Origin: Terfezia claveryi
Taxonomy: Eukaryota > Ascomycota > Pezizomycetes > Pezizales > Pezizaceae
Reading direction: 5' to 3'
Assembly (NCBI GenBank): GCA_015179025.1
Contig: WHUX01000009.1
Location: 310,001-374,000, forward strand
Length of the DNA stretch: 64,000 nucleotides
Shown here: positions 1 through 9,796 of the stretch, in pieces
How the letters are laid out: each line of letters starts with the position of its first letter
Numbering within the stretch: position 1 is the first letter of the stretch
The notes under the pieces: generated by a model
What the model was told of the DNA's origin: nothing
Seen by the model: the letters and a program-made list of their open reading frames with translations, nothing else
The model's database searches: none
Program-made: the position numbers and the translations under genes

Positions 1-2952
1 CCTGCGAGAGCCATCAGTTATGCCTATAGAAACAACTAGACATAGGGCACTAACCTCATGATCATCCGCGGCCCGAGGGCCAGATTGACAATGTGGCCCC
101 ACCTCTCCACATTTTGCAAGGGTCGACCCTAAAGTCCCCTTGCCCTGTTTTTTTTTTTTTTTTTTATATTTTTACCCGCGCCTCATCTACCCCCTCAGGT
201 CGGGTAGTGAGATGTGTAAATAGCAGAATGAAAACTAGGACACCAACTAGCAGTAGCATCGCTACAATCGCTACAACTGCTAGATCACTCCTATTTCCTG
301 TTAGCAGCTTTACTTACAGTCTGCAGTGGATGAAGAGCTATTGGATGGGAATTACTCTGTACTTAGCTGTGAATTAAATAATAATGATACCAGGATCTCA
401 ACTCATACCCTCGTAGACTGTATGGCAACTGGATATGCATTCATTAATGAGGTATTCGTGAGTCATCACTAACTCCCATTACTGTATATAAGCTTAGGAA
501 ACATATACCTTAGAAGTGATTGATGGACGTCTAATTGAATACAGAATGATTACGCATGTTGTCCAAACCAAATTATATATAAATAATCTTCTACACCTAA
601 CATTTTTCAAAACATTTTTTTGTGGTTAGTTTCGACTATTGTAACTAAGCTAGTCCACATGTAGACCATATGTCATGAATATATTTCACTTGTGTGGTAT
701 GGCATATCACCTGTTGCACTTTCTACATTCCAAAGCAATCGCAAGAAATGTCGGTAGATCGTATTTATACTATTGAAGTGCCTCTCAAACAATCCCTGGA
801 TGCATGCGACTTGGTTGCGACCCCACTCGAACCTATAAGAAAATACCGTAGAAATTGTCCGATAAGCCTGCAGTCTCAAACACGGTACGTTGGTTTTGCC
901 CCTAACATGCTCACCGTCCTATTCGCGATTACTGTCGTGAATACAGTTACTGCCTTAAATACAGTTACTATCTTATACGACTATGTAACAGGATCCCCTA
1001 TTGAATTTATCGCTCTATCACGCTCAATCGTTATTCTTGGACTTCCGCACTGCATCTTCCTCACCAACTGCATCTCCCTTGCCCTCTATATCTCCCTCAC
1101 CCACTGCATCTTCATCTCCAGAATATTTGGAACCAGGCTCATACCTCATCATCAGAATCCGAACTAGTATCTTCGCTTTCTGAAAACTGGGTGCCAAAAG
1201 TATATCCCTCCAATCCTCATATTAGTTGTGAAGTGTGTAGCAATAAGAAAGGCAACCCTAAACTGACGAGACAGCTCCCAAAGATATAGATCAAGAAATT
1301 CTGGGGGCCTAGAATAGCAGCTCCGGAATATCATTAAATCATGATTTGTTTTTTTTTGCGGGGATGAAGCATACTCACCTCGAACCACGAGATTATCGCT
1401 CTCCTTGTACCTATCGTAAGTTTTGTAGCAATGGATCAACTGATCTACTCCCAGCATATGCACTTGAACCGTTCAATCTGCAGATGTATTTACTCCCGCT
1501 ATATAAAAATTGTACAGTAGTCCACGTGGCAGGTAGCCCAACCATGTTGCAGTTATAAGTACGTAAGCAACCAACCACATACCGGTGCGTTTAAAAAAGG
1601 TCACAAGAACTCTAATGGTGCAGCGGACAAAGGCAGTGACGTCAACGTTTAAATTCGAATCGATATCCCCCCACAATCATCCCTTTGGGGACATTGAGCC
1701 TCTATCGGTATCTTGTAACTGGGTTTTGCGACATCCCATTGCGTGAGGTCTATACTTGGTATATTCTTAAGCTCGACCAGCACTACCTAATCTAGTAACA
1801 ACCATAGAGATTTCAGCTCAATTAGACCTAGGGTTATTGTGAAATAGAAGATCCCATCATACAAGTTGGGCTAGTGACACGAGCCCAAGCCCCACAGTAA
1901 GACTGGGACCTACGTTGTGGTTCCTGACTGCGTAGTGCTTTTTGCAGATATTTGATTGTGACACTAGAATCCATTTTCTTGATTCGCGCGCTACGCAGTA
2001 ATATACAACATGATGTTTAACATTGGTTTTTTTTTCGATTATTCCCTCAGCTTACCAAATTTTCTGCATTGAGTAGTCAATATGAGGTAATTAGATACAT
2101 GTGCTCTATATTATTACTCACATGACTATGATGAGGCCCCTAATATCTTGGAAATGACAACACCTGAGCTCATGAGTGAGTAGATCTAACCCGCCCCACG
2201 AAGTCTATCTACAAAATAGTACAGCCTGAGGTGGTGGCAATGTAGTCTGGTTGGCACAACACCCTCCACAGGAGGGTGGCAATGGTGTTCGTAACAGAGG
2301 AGGTACATATAATTCCCACAAAAATTGATTTAGCTTAGCGAGCTAGACTACAGCCCGTAGCACCAGCCATGTTAGGCTAGCTGAGTCATAGACGTCCAGC
2401 ACATGACCTTAAGAGTCATATCCTGTTCGGTCGAGACAACATTGAAGTCAGCATACACTCCTAGCTATGTTATGCATGCAGCTGGTCATGGTATGTCAGT
2501 ATGCTAACTAGTAGATTGCTAAATTTTCTCCAAGTCCGGAGTATTGCATCAAAAGAATAGTTGTTGCTATTTAGAGTATAGATCTTACCGCTCCAGCTTC
2601 CATCAGACTATCATTTAAAAAGAAAAGTCACATCTGCAGAACTTCGAAAACAGTGAATTAGATTTTGTGATCGGTAGTTAGTTGCGTAGCTCCTGCCAGC
2701 AGGGAACTATTCCTCACATAATTCAGTCCGCGCTCCCGGAGTACGACAGGCACTACACCTTTCCTTTTTTCCACCAAAAGATTGAAAGATATAGGTACCC
2801 TGAAACATACAGGTACCATCATTCCCAGAATGACATAGTTACCCATTTGCCAATATTGTGGACACCCTGACCTCGACATGGACACTAGGGACCCCGGATT
2901 AGCAGTTCTGGGGGAATGCAATCAGGCAAGGTTTGACTCTGTGTTCCCTCTA

Positions 2953-3110
2953 CGGGAAAACTGGTGAATAAGACCCCTTGTCTGTATCTGAATCATACTC
3001 TCAAAATCAGAGTACTCAAGGACGCTATCTGCCCACAACTAGTAACGCGCCTACCACAAAAAGGAAAGAGCGAAGATACAGACAAGGAGTCTTATTCACC
3101 AGTTTTCCCG
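2953..3110. repeat. Short hairpin (MITE-like) inverted repeat
   Basis: Two arms of about 37 bp, 2953-2989 and 3074-3110, are reverse complements of each other with one mismatch. They begin with CGGGAAAACTGG and end with TGTCTGTATCT. The loop of about 84 bp contains no obvious gene. The size and shape are those of a miniature inverted-repeat element or its solo hairpin. No convincing target-site duplication is visible, so the transposon class is open. Confidence 0.7.
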
Positions 3111-4789
3111 GGTATGTCTCAACCAGAGACGAAAAAGAAAATATTGGAGGACTCGATGCCCACCATTAATTGACGAGTTTGGAAACCAATTACATGGTCT
3201 CAATTCGGATATTCGGCTGTGCATGTGCTCACGGTCTCATTTTTTGTTTCTTTTTCTAGTTGATATTCAATTCAATGTGGTGTGACCATGGGTGTATGCA
3301 GGTCAAATGTTAGATTGCGGGGGCAATAAGCAACCATAAGCTACATATGTAAAGTAGGTTATTTGCCTAGGTAGATTATCTGGATGTCACTTGGATAAGT
3401 ATAAAAGCCATCTGGATCAATCATCCAATTGCAATCAATCGGGCATTAAGGGACATGGATGCCCTCGAGGGACGGGGTGCACATGCGCAAGATACCAATG
3501 GATGTCTTGCAAGCTGCCGAGACAGAAATATAATAATCTGAATTGAGTTTGACCCACCCAGTTGTACACTGTTTAATCCTCGTTGAGTTTTGGGCCACAG
3601 CTTCATATCTCTTCTGTTTTTATTTTGTCTATCGATAATGTCCCCTCGATCTCTGGGCCCTAATTAGCGCAGATAAATTTCACAACGGGTGTCGGCTGTA
3701 CATGCACATTTCCGGCCCGTTCTGCCCGGCTACCTTACTCTACTCCACATAATGCAATTGGTGCATCCAGCGTCGATCTGGTTTATTTTATAGGAATAGG
3801 GTGCTGCAGGCAGTCATGGGATACCTCAATAAGCTATCAAAAATCCGAGCAGCGCGTGCATACCTATCAGCGCTTGAGAGCTCCTACTCATTATGTGTCT
3901 GTTTTTTTCAAAAGTCCTAGCGTACCGGTATGTCAAAACTGAGCACCTCTAACTATTCTAGACGACCGGAGAGCTTCAAAAAATGGTGGTCAAATTGCCA
4001 TGGTGCCTGTGCACAGCTCTTATCGGACTTCCACCCCGGCCTCCCACCCCGGCCTCCCAAAAGCAGGTCTGAATGTCCTGGGCTGAGACGTGCGACCACC
4101 TCTGGTCTCTCAAAGTTAAGTACTGTGCTTTCACTCTTCCAAGCCTCGTCTGCCTCTTTGGAGTAGGTACACATGCGTGGGATGGATGGTGCGATTTAGG
4201 ATTCGCTGATTTTAGCGTGGGGCTCCTTACCTTATTTTTTTGTGGAGGAGCAGCAGGAGGAGCAGAAAGGTAAAGTTTGCACGTATGTACGAATGGCTGC
4301 TACCCTCCAGAAGTCTCTTAATAGAGAGATACTGCCCTGTGTGTCTACACTTACTCTTTGCGGGGATTATATTAGAATCCCTCTTTGTGAATTACTTCCA
4401 GGCAGATGGCAGGTATCTCTATCATAAGGTATCAGAGTCTTCACAAAGACGATTGTTGATACTCCATTGTATGGGGCGATGGGCAGCAGTGGGCATGTGA
4501 GTAGGTTAATCGGCCCTGTAGGTGTAACCATAATGGTGGGTTTGTACCCTGGACAGCTTTTTTTTTTAATTTTTTAAGCTGGGGTCGGAGGTTGAATGTA
4601 AGTCACCGAATGCCGACCAAGCTAAAGCAGCCTCAGTTAATTTTCACCTGGACACCAGTGGGGAAGTCGAGAGGGAGTCAGAAGTGGGTGGTTGGGGGGG
4701 GGTCCGCGAGGAAAACCCGAATAGAATATTAATATATACCAATGGTGGAAGTCCTAAGTTTTTTTTTAGTTCTTTGGGGATGCGTTTGG

Positions 4790-4800
4790 TATATATAATA
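4790..4800 (+). promoter_or_regulatory. TATA-like element upstream of the MFS gene
   Basis: A TATATATAAT stretch lies about 100 bp upstream of the chosen ATG at 4898, followed by a pyrimidine-rich leader. Position and sequence suit a fungal core promoter. This is inferred from sequence only. Confidence 0.35.
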
Positions 4801-4897
4801 CCCTCACATATCTTATATTCTGTTGCGGAGGAAGAAAGAAGTGGTTGCTTTGTTTTTTAGTATTTGGATATATTTTTTTTTGGCAACTAAGAGGGAA

Positions 4898-7340
4898 ATG
4901 TCGTCATCGCCAAACTCAGAGATATCGCCATTGACCTCGCCTGTGAGGACTTCAGATAGCCGCAGCAACAATGTTGTAACCACAAATATTCCTCCTTTAT
5001 CACTCTCGAGCAACCTAACCCCCCCATCGGAACCATATAATGACACGGCCACAGGCGAAGCGGAAACTATCATCGGGCACGGCTTCACTGTCTACAGCAA
5101 AAACAGTCTTGGAACAATCGTCTTTCAGGATGAAGACATGGCTACTAGCCAGGGCGGGGTACGGCTATTTCCTCACGCTGCGCTGGCGGATTATGGGAGG
5201 ATGAAGTCCTCTAGTTCAGTGTCTCAGGAGGGTCCGATAAGCTCTAGTGAGTCAAGCTCCTCGAGCTTGAACTCTATGAGGATGATGGAGCCGGAGCTGG
5301 TCAAGGATAATGTGTTGAAAAAGATTATCGATGAGGAGACGCCCTTGATAGGTGGGAAGCAAAGTACAGGTACAAGTGGGGGAGGAGATGCAGGGTCGAA
5401 ATTCTTGATGGGAATCAGTGAAAAGGAATTTTGGTTTATTTTTACAGGGATTTTGATAGTGAATTTTGTAAGTCTGTCTTGTCTTGTAGTTGATATATAA
5501 ACGAAACAGTGTTGGTGTGTTTTTTTTTTTTTTTTTTTTTTTTCTGACCATGTGAGGTATAGGTTGGTGCATTCGACTCTACAATCATGGCTTCAACACA
5601 TACCTCTGTTACCTCCGCGTTCAATTCCTCAAATAGTGCATCATGGCTTAGCACGTCTTTCTTGCTTACTTCAACAAGTTTTCAGCCAATTTATGGGAGG
5701 GCGTCGGATGTAATTGGCCGGAGGATTCCATTCGTCGTGGCGTTGGTTTTGTTTACTTCTGGGACGCTGTGGTGTGCTACTGCGCAGAGTATTGGGAGCT
5801 TTATTGCTGCTAGGGCGCTTTGCGGGGTTGGTTGTGGAGGGGTTTGGACGATGGGTCAGTGTCATACTGCGGAGCGGGGCAGTGGAGCATGGCTAATATA
5901 TGAGTAGGTGCAATTGTGTTGTCTGACATCGTGCCCATTGAGATAAGAGGGACATACCAGTCGTGGAATAACTTGACCTATGGCTTGGGTTCAATGTAGG
6001 TCACGGCCTAGCTGACAATGTGAGAGGGAGGAGCTGAGCTAATAATTTTTGGGGCAATATATAGGATGGGAGCAGCCCTTGGTGGGTTTATGGCCGATCA
6101 ATTAGGGTGGAGATGGGCATTCGGGGTAAGTATTGCCAGTCCACTCCCTCCAGGATCCCGTACTGACAAAAGCCCGGATGACTTTAGGTCCAAGTGCCTC
6201 CAGCACTCCTCTGCACCGCCATCATCTGCTACACCAGTCCCGGCTCCACCTCAATCTCCCAGACCTTGCCAAAGAAGAAGAAACTCCCCAAATTCGATTT
6301 CAAAGGCTGTTTCTTGCTGCTAGTATCCACAGCGCTACTTGTCCTTGGGCTCAGCACAGGCGGGAACGTCTTCCCCTGGACTAGCCCGTTTGTGATATCC
6401 TCCCTCGTGATGGGATCAATCCTATGGGCGCTCTTTATCGTCGTTGAAAAAACCGCCGAAGCGCCCATCATGCCACTGAAGATGGTCTGGAATCGCCCGA
6501 GGAACTTTTTGGTATTTTCTAATTTCTTGTATATGGTTGGCATGAATAGCGTATGTCCTACATGTCCCTGCACCCCAAATCGGATGGAATTAACGCGTGA
6601 ATATATATATATATGTACAGATAATCTTCAACCTCCCCCTCTACTTCCAGGCAGTCTGCCTCACCACCGCCACCACCGCAGGCACACGCATGCTCATCCC
6701 TTCCATCTCCGGAACAATCTCCGGTGTCTCCACGGGCATAATTATCGTCGCGACAGGCCGCCTCAGACCTACCCTCCTCCTCGGCGCGGTTCTCATCCTC
6801 TTTGGATCCATCCTAATCGCAACTATGAAACCGACCTACTCCCCCCTCCAGTACTTTTTCATCCTCATCCCCGCCAACCTCGGCATCGGCTTCAACTTCC
6901 CCAGCACGATAATGAGTATGCTGGCTGTATCTACACAAAAGGACCAAGCCGTCGCTACATCTACCCTTCTCCTATGGAGGAGCTTAGGCAGCGTCGTCGG
7001 TGTTGCTAGTGGGAGTTTAGTTGTGCAGAATTTGCTCAAGTGGGGACTAGAGAGGGAGGTCGATGGGAGCGGGTGGGGGATGACGCCGGAGCAGGACGAG
7101 CTGGTGAGGGAGATGGTCAGGAGGAGCGTGGAGAGCGTGGTGGGGCTGGAGGGGGGATACCAGAGGCAGGTGGTAAAGGCGTATGAAGGGGCGCTGAAGG
7201 GGGCGTTTTGGTGGGCGGTGATGGCCACCTTGGTGAGTGGCGTGATGGTATGTAGTATTAGGGTGCCGAAGCTGGGCGGCGTGGAGGAGTATAGGAAGGT
7301 CGAGGAGATGGAGGAGGAATTTAGGGATGAACAGCAGTGA
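4898..7340 (+). CDS. MFS transporter, vacuolar basic amino acid (VBA/Fnx1) type
   Basis: Six exons fit: 4898-5467, 5563-5854, 5908-5995, 6065-6125, 6188-6550 and 6621-7340. All junctions are GT-AG and they give an in-frame 697-aa protein. After a long acidic, Ser-rich hydrophilic N-terminus (about 180 aa) come many hydrophobic helices typical of the 14-TM DHA2-like branch. Family markers visible are FDSTIMAST in TM1, GRASDVIGRR in the TM2-3 loop, SDIVPIEIRGTYQ with GWRWAFG in the central signature region, and WRSLGSVVGVASG late. The closest known families are yeast Vba1-3 and fission yeast Fnx1, proton-coupled importers of basic amino acids into the vacuole. A related multidrug exporter is the alternative. 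The in-frame ATG at 4898 was chosen over non-ATG upstream frame. Intron 1 (95 nt) holds a long poly-T run. The gene converges on RPC37. Confidence 0.85.
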
Positions 7341-8249
7341 AATTTACGACTTTTTTTTTTAATTTAATTATTTTTTTTTAGGGGGGGTGGGAATTGGGAG
7401 GTTTGAGATGGGGTTTTCTCTGGTTTGGGGGAGTTCTTTCCGTTTTCATTATAGATACATATCATCGTCATTAAGCGGGATTTTTTTTTTTTTTTTTTTT
7501 CCCCTAGAGTAGCATACTCATACACATATGCATAAAAACGACGAGCATTTACCCTGATTAATATAGCCCCATTCAGGGTTAATATATATATATATATATA
7601 TACGCAGCAACCAACATCTCACGTGCAGAAGTTGTTATTCCCCCCCCCTTCTCTCCCCTGAATCTCTGAATCTGCACTATTGAATAAAGTCCATGAGGTA
7701 CTTTTCTTTCTTTTCTTTACCTCTCCGCTGATCTAATCACCGCGGGTTCTGCCCATCTACCACAACACAACACAACACAACACAACCCTAACTACGACTG
7801 CGCGTCCCTCATTATTAATTATATATCAAATAGTAATGTAAGAACGCACGCAGAGTTCAGGGTAATGATTAGTAACAGTAATTTTGCCTGTACCTAGAGA
7901 GATTGTGAGATACTGTAAAATGGGGAAATGTAGGTACAGTATGTATGTATGTATGTAAATTAGAGTGGGCTTTGGTGGTGTTGTTATGTATGTAATTCTT
8001 GAACTTGGGGTTTTTTTCCGGGGTAAGGTGGGGGTGGGGGGGGGGAGGACTGATTTTTTTATTTTTTATTTTTATGCATTCTGGGGTTATCCTTTAAGAA
8101 AAAAATGAAAAAAAAAAGAAAAGAAAAAAAAAAGGAATGGGAGGCTCGTTGGTAATATAAATATACATCCCATCTATAAATTAAAAGTCAACTATTCTAA
8201 GCAGCAGGAATTCTATCGCGCCCCCCCTCTTCCCACAGCCTTTTATGAC
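7341..8249. other. Convergent intergenic region with simple repeats
   Basis: This is the shared 3' flank of the MFS gene and RPC37, which converge. It contains poly-T runs near 7480-7500, an (AT)n microsatellite at about 7581-7602, a short ACACA repeat near 7762-7786, a TATG repeat near 7940-7957, a run of G around 8033-8046 and A-rich sequence at 8099-8135. I see no gene. Confidence 0.7.
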
Positions 8250-9566
8250 TCAGTCCTTATCTACGCGCGGCGCGGCCAGTAGTCGGAGGTACTCCGCACC
8301 TGTAATTGTTGTTTTGAGTCGAGGGGTGTTTAAGTTGAGGGTTGATTTTTCTGCAGCATCGTCTCCCTTTTTCTCCAAATCCACCATCTGCACATCCCCC
8401 TCCACATCCACCTTTTTCTCCTCCTTCCCTCCACTCCCCGGTAAAAACATCCCCTCAAACACCTCCCATGCCGCCTCCTCGTCCTGATCCACCCACCTCA
8501 TCTCGACCCACTCCTCCCCCTCCTCCCTCCTTAGCGCCCTTAATGCATCTCCCCCCACCCCCGCGCCCTCCTCCCCAACCTGCTTCACCGTTGCCTGGAG
8601 CGCCCTCGCCTGGGGGGGCGGAGCCCCACTAGGATCAATCCTCAGCGCGCGCTGCATATCTTTCTCCAACGATATAGTAGTGTCGATGTGTGTAAACTGA
8701 GGGCGGAGCTGGAGGGTGGAGTGTATAGGGGTCAGATGGAGCTGGTTGTGGCGGAATACACCAACCATGTAATTCGTGCTCTGGGGGTGTAGATGGGCAG
8801 AGAGGGTTTGCGTGGTGAGGACCCGTCCGGCGGATTTAGCTTCGGCGAAGGAGACATAGACCGTGTCGTCCTCGGGGTCGGAGTCGTTTGGGTCCGTGGC
8901 AGTGCGACGGCGTTTCCCCGCTCCGGTGGTGCTCGAGGAGATTCCGGAGATTCGGGCATCCCGTGCGAGCCGTGCCTTCCGGAGTGCGTCGCCCCATTGC
9001 CGGCCTTTTTCCTGGTCGTAGTTCCGTGTGGTGTTGATGGGGACGTCTAGCTCGATGGCGCCGGCGTTAGGCTTGATGCGTGCGGAGGCGGGGCAGGTGG
9101 AGGTTAGGCGGGAGTAGGGAAGGTTGGAGGAGCGGACGGGGTACTGGAAGAGGTGGAGGTAGGGGGTGAGGGCGGTGGTGAGATGGATGTCGTAGGTGGT
9201 GATGACGGGGTCGGAGTCGGGGTCGGAGTCGGAGAGCTGCGAGGCGTCGGTGGAGTTGCCGTCGTCGGCGCGGGGGCTGCGGGGGGGGGAAAGGGGAGAG
9301 TCGGAGTCGCTGTCGGAGGGGGCGCCGAAGAAGAGGGGTTGGCTGGCGGGGGCAGCTGTGGCTGCGGCTGCGGGGGCGGGGGCGGGGACGGGGGCGGGAG
9401 CGAGGTGCGCAGAGCGTTTCTGGGTGGGCGCCGGGGCGGTCGTGTTTTGCGGTGCTGCGGAGGAGGAGGAGGAGGCGGCAGCGGCAGCGGCAGCGGTTTG
9501 GGGGGGCGGGTGGCCGACAGCCTTGCCCTTGCCCTTGTCGGCGGGCTTTGCTCTGCGGGGGGGCAT
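8250..9566 (-). CDS. RPC37: DNA-directed RNA polymerase III subunit RPC5/Rpc37
   Basis: A single-exon, 438-aa protein with the Sin-like/RPC5 domain. Visible hallmarks are a strand reading ITTYDIHLT, the conserved PNAGAIELDVPINTTRNYD segment followed by a W-G-D helix, and further on YMVGVFRHNQLHLTPIH and LRPQFTHID. In yeast, Rpc37 dimerises with Rpc53 on Pol III and acts in termination, reinitiation and promoter opening. The first in-frame ATG is at 9566; upstream frame has no ATG and is promoter sequence. The first ~100 residues are Ala/Ser/Pro low complexity with an acidic D/S patch, and the C-terminus carries a Glu/Lys-rich segment. GC content is high and matches the neighbouring DBP7. The gene is divergent from DBP7, with 230 bp between start codons. 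Confidence 0.85.
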   Translation of the reverse strand: MPPRRAKPADKGKGKAVGHPPPQTAAAAAAASSSSSAAPQNTTAPAPTQKRSAHLAPAPVPAPAPAAAATAAPASQPLFFGAPSDSDSDSPLSPPRSPRADDGNSTDASQLSDSDPDSDPVITTYDIHLTTALTPYLHLFQYPVRSSNLPYSRLTSTCPASARIKPNAGAIELDVPINTTRNYDQEKGRQWGDALRKARLARDARISGISSSTTGAGKRRRTATDPNDSDPEDDTVYVSFAEAKSAGRVLTTQTLSAHLHPQSTNYMVGVFRHNQLHLTPIHSTLQLRPQFTHIDTTISLEKDMQRALRIDPSGAPPPQARALQATVKQVGEEGAGVGGDALRALRREEGEEWVEMRWVDQDEEAAWEVFEGMFLPGSGGKEEKKVDVEGDVQMVDLEKKGDDAAEKSTLNLNTPRLKTTITGAEYLRLLAAPRVDKD

Positions 9567-9796
9567 TCCGGCGGCGGCCTCGAGAGGGGGAGGGGGGGTG
9601 TAAGGCGCGGGGGCAGGGAGGGCTCTGCTGCTTCTCGTGCAGACGTTTGCAGGACGGCCGGACAAAAGCGGCGCCACTTGCAAATCTTGGCGGACAGGCC
9701 GCTTGGCGGATTTATTTTCCTGCGACAATCGAATCCGGGCGCAGTTGATTCTCCGCCCACGCCCACGCCCACCCACACCCACCGCAGCAGCGAACA
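9567..9796. promoter_or_regulatory. Shared divergent promoter of RPC37 and DBP7
   Basis: Only 230 bp separate the two start codons, so both promoters must lie here or overlap the coding ends. The half near DBP7 is rich in CCCACGCCCAC-type repeats; no TATA box is evident. A shared regulatory region for a Pol III subunit and a ribosome-assembly helicase fits growth-linked co-expression, which is inference. Confidence 0.6.

Larger units (their letters stand above)
1..4897. other. Gene-poor region upstream of the MFS gene
   Basis: I see no supportable gene here. Open frames are short, lack recognisable motifs and do not splice into a convincing protein. The region has AT-rich low-complexity stretches, poly-T runs (for example near 150-166 and 4558-4568), short direct repeats around 940-980 and a degenerate tandem stretch near 1045-1120 that reads as a Ser/Pro/Thr-rich peptide in one frame. 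The one clear structure is the hairpin element at 2953-3110, listed separately. It may contain decayed transposon sequence that cannot be assigned by eye. Confidence 0.6.

Noticed and set aside
694..1167. 157-codon open frame
   Set aside because: Composition is irregular, no domain is seen and no intron pattern extends it.
4030..4160. Possible 5S rRNA or snRNA
   Set aside because: A GTTAAGTACTGTG stretch recalled 5S rRNA, but the internal control boxes and pairing stems are not there.
4823..4897. Upstream extension of the MFS frame
   Set aside because: It has no ATG and reads as low-complexity leader; the ATG at 4898 is preferred.
7581..7602. Origin of replication or regulatory AT repeat
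   Set aside because: It is a simple AT microsatellite in a convergent 3' region without further support.
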